13,932 nt of DNA, from NCBI GenBank assembly GCA_013297545.1, contig JAAFHH010000028.1, forward strand, positions 1 to 13,932. Reading direction: 5' to 3'. Of the stretch, positions 13,725 through 13,932 are shown one piece after another. The stretch is from Alphaproteobacteria bacterium (lineage in GTDB: Bacteria; Pseudomonadota; Alphaproteobacteria; Elsterales; Elsteraceae). Below the pieces are notes generated by a model. That model worked only from the letters and a program-made list of their open reading frames with translations. It ran no database searches and was not told where the DNA came from. A program made the position numbers and the translations under genes. How positions within the stretch are numbered: position 1 is the first letter of the stretch; every line of letters begins with the position of its first letter.

Positions 13725-13932
13725 TCAATGCCAACGGAACGCATCCATACGCAGCGCACCATAGGCGGCACTGCGGTGGATCTGGCGGCCGGCGGTGCCG
13801 CCGGCCGCGGCCCAGGCGGTGAACAGCGGCAGCACATGTTCGTCCGTCGGGTGGTTGCGGGCACCATCGGGGTGGTCGCGGTAGGCCAACGCCGTGCTGA
13901 GATCACCGGCAGCCACTTGGTCCGCGATCCAG
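13725..13932 (-). CDS. DODA-type (class III) extradiol ring-cleavage dioxygenase, 3' end only
   Basis: The last 68 residues before the TGA at 13727-13725 are visible; the rest lies beyond the right edge. NHPTDEHVLPLFTAWAAAGG at 26-45 of the fragment is the conserved C-terminal HPTxEHxxPL block of the YgiD/4,5-DOPA dioxygenase family, and the end AYGALRMDAFRWH is also typical. These non-haem metal enzymes open catechol-type rings with dioxygen. The N-terminal metal-binding histidines cannot be seen. The GntR/FCD gene follows after 91 bp on the same strand, which suggests, without proof, that the regulator governs this enzyme or its pathway. Confidence 0.85.
   Translation of the reverse strand, partial: WIADQVAAGDLSTALAYRDHPDGARNHPTDEHVLPLFTAWAAAGGTAGRQIHRSAAYGALRMDAFRWH

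Overview
The window looks like a chromosomal stretch of a GC-rich alphaproteobacterium, probably near Rhodospirillales. The evidence is a TrcR/DUF1013 cell-cycle regulator, a DUF1192 micro-protein beside a PIG3-type quinone reductase, an RHH_4-type ribbon-helix-helix protein and a PHB-cycle 3-hydroxybutyrate dehydrogenase. Both ends cut through genes. There is no gene-free stretch over 300 bases (the longest is 6741-6894). I saw no tRNA, rRNA, CRISPR array, insertion sequence or phage gene.

Layout. (1) 1-3097, minus strand: DUF1192 protein, bdhA, then a very long open frame. That frame reads pseudo-receiver, receiver and GGDEF, and continues without a stop into an aspartate-semialdehyde-dehydrogenase (ASADH)-like domain that runs off the left edge. 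The ASADH part has lost its catalytic cysteine. (2) 3164-6740, plus strand: quinone oxidoreductase, trcR and an MsbA-like ABC exporter half-transporter, closed by a terminator. (3) 6895-10961, plus strand: a TAXI-type periplasmic binding protein, a small PilZ protein and a large AsmA-like envelope protein; the first two have good sigma70-like promoter candidates. (4) 10918-12696, minus strand: an ECF sigma factor, a single-pass membrane anti-sigma factor, a Spy/CnrX-like membrane-anchored periplasmic sensor and a ribbon-helix-helix protein. All three junctions overlap by exactly 4 nt. The last gene overlaps the 3' end of asmA by 44 nt, tail to tail. (5) 12740-13932, minus strand: a GntR/FCD regulator with two winged-helix domains and the 3' end of a DODA-type extradiol dioxygenase, separated by a leader with two clear dyads.

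Two candidates stand out as possibly undescribed. One is the REC-GGDEF/ASADH-like fusion, a c-di-GMP synthase joined to a dead-looking amino-acid-pathway enzyme; a single-base sequence error must be excluded first. The other is the four-gene, fully coupled sigma/anti-sigma/periplasmic sensor/RHH cassette. It resembles CnrYXH in design but lacks the metal ligands expected of CnrX and adds a cytoplasmic DNA-binding protein. c-di-GMP signalling appears twice (GGDEF protein and PilZ protein), but nothing in the sequence shows that the two are linked.
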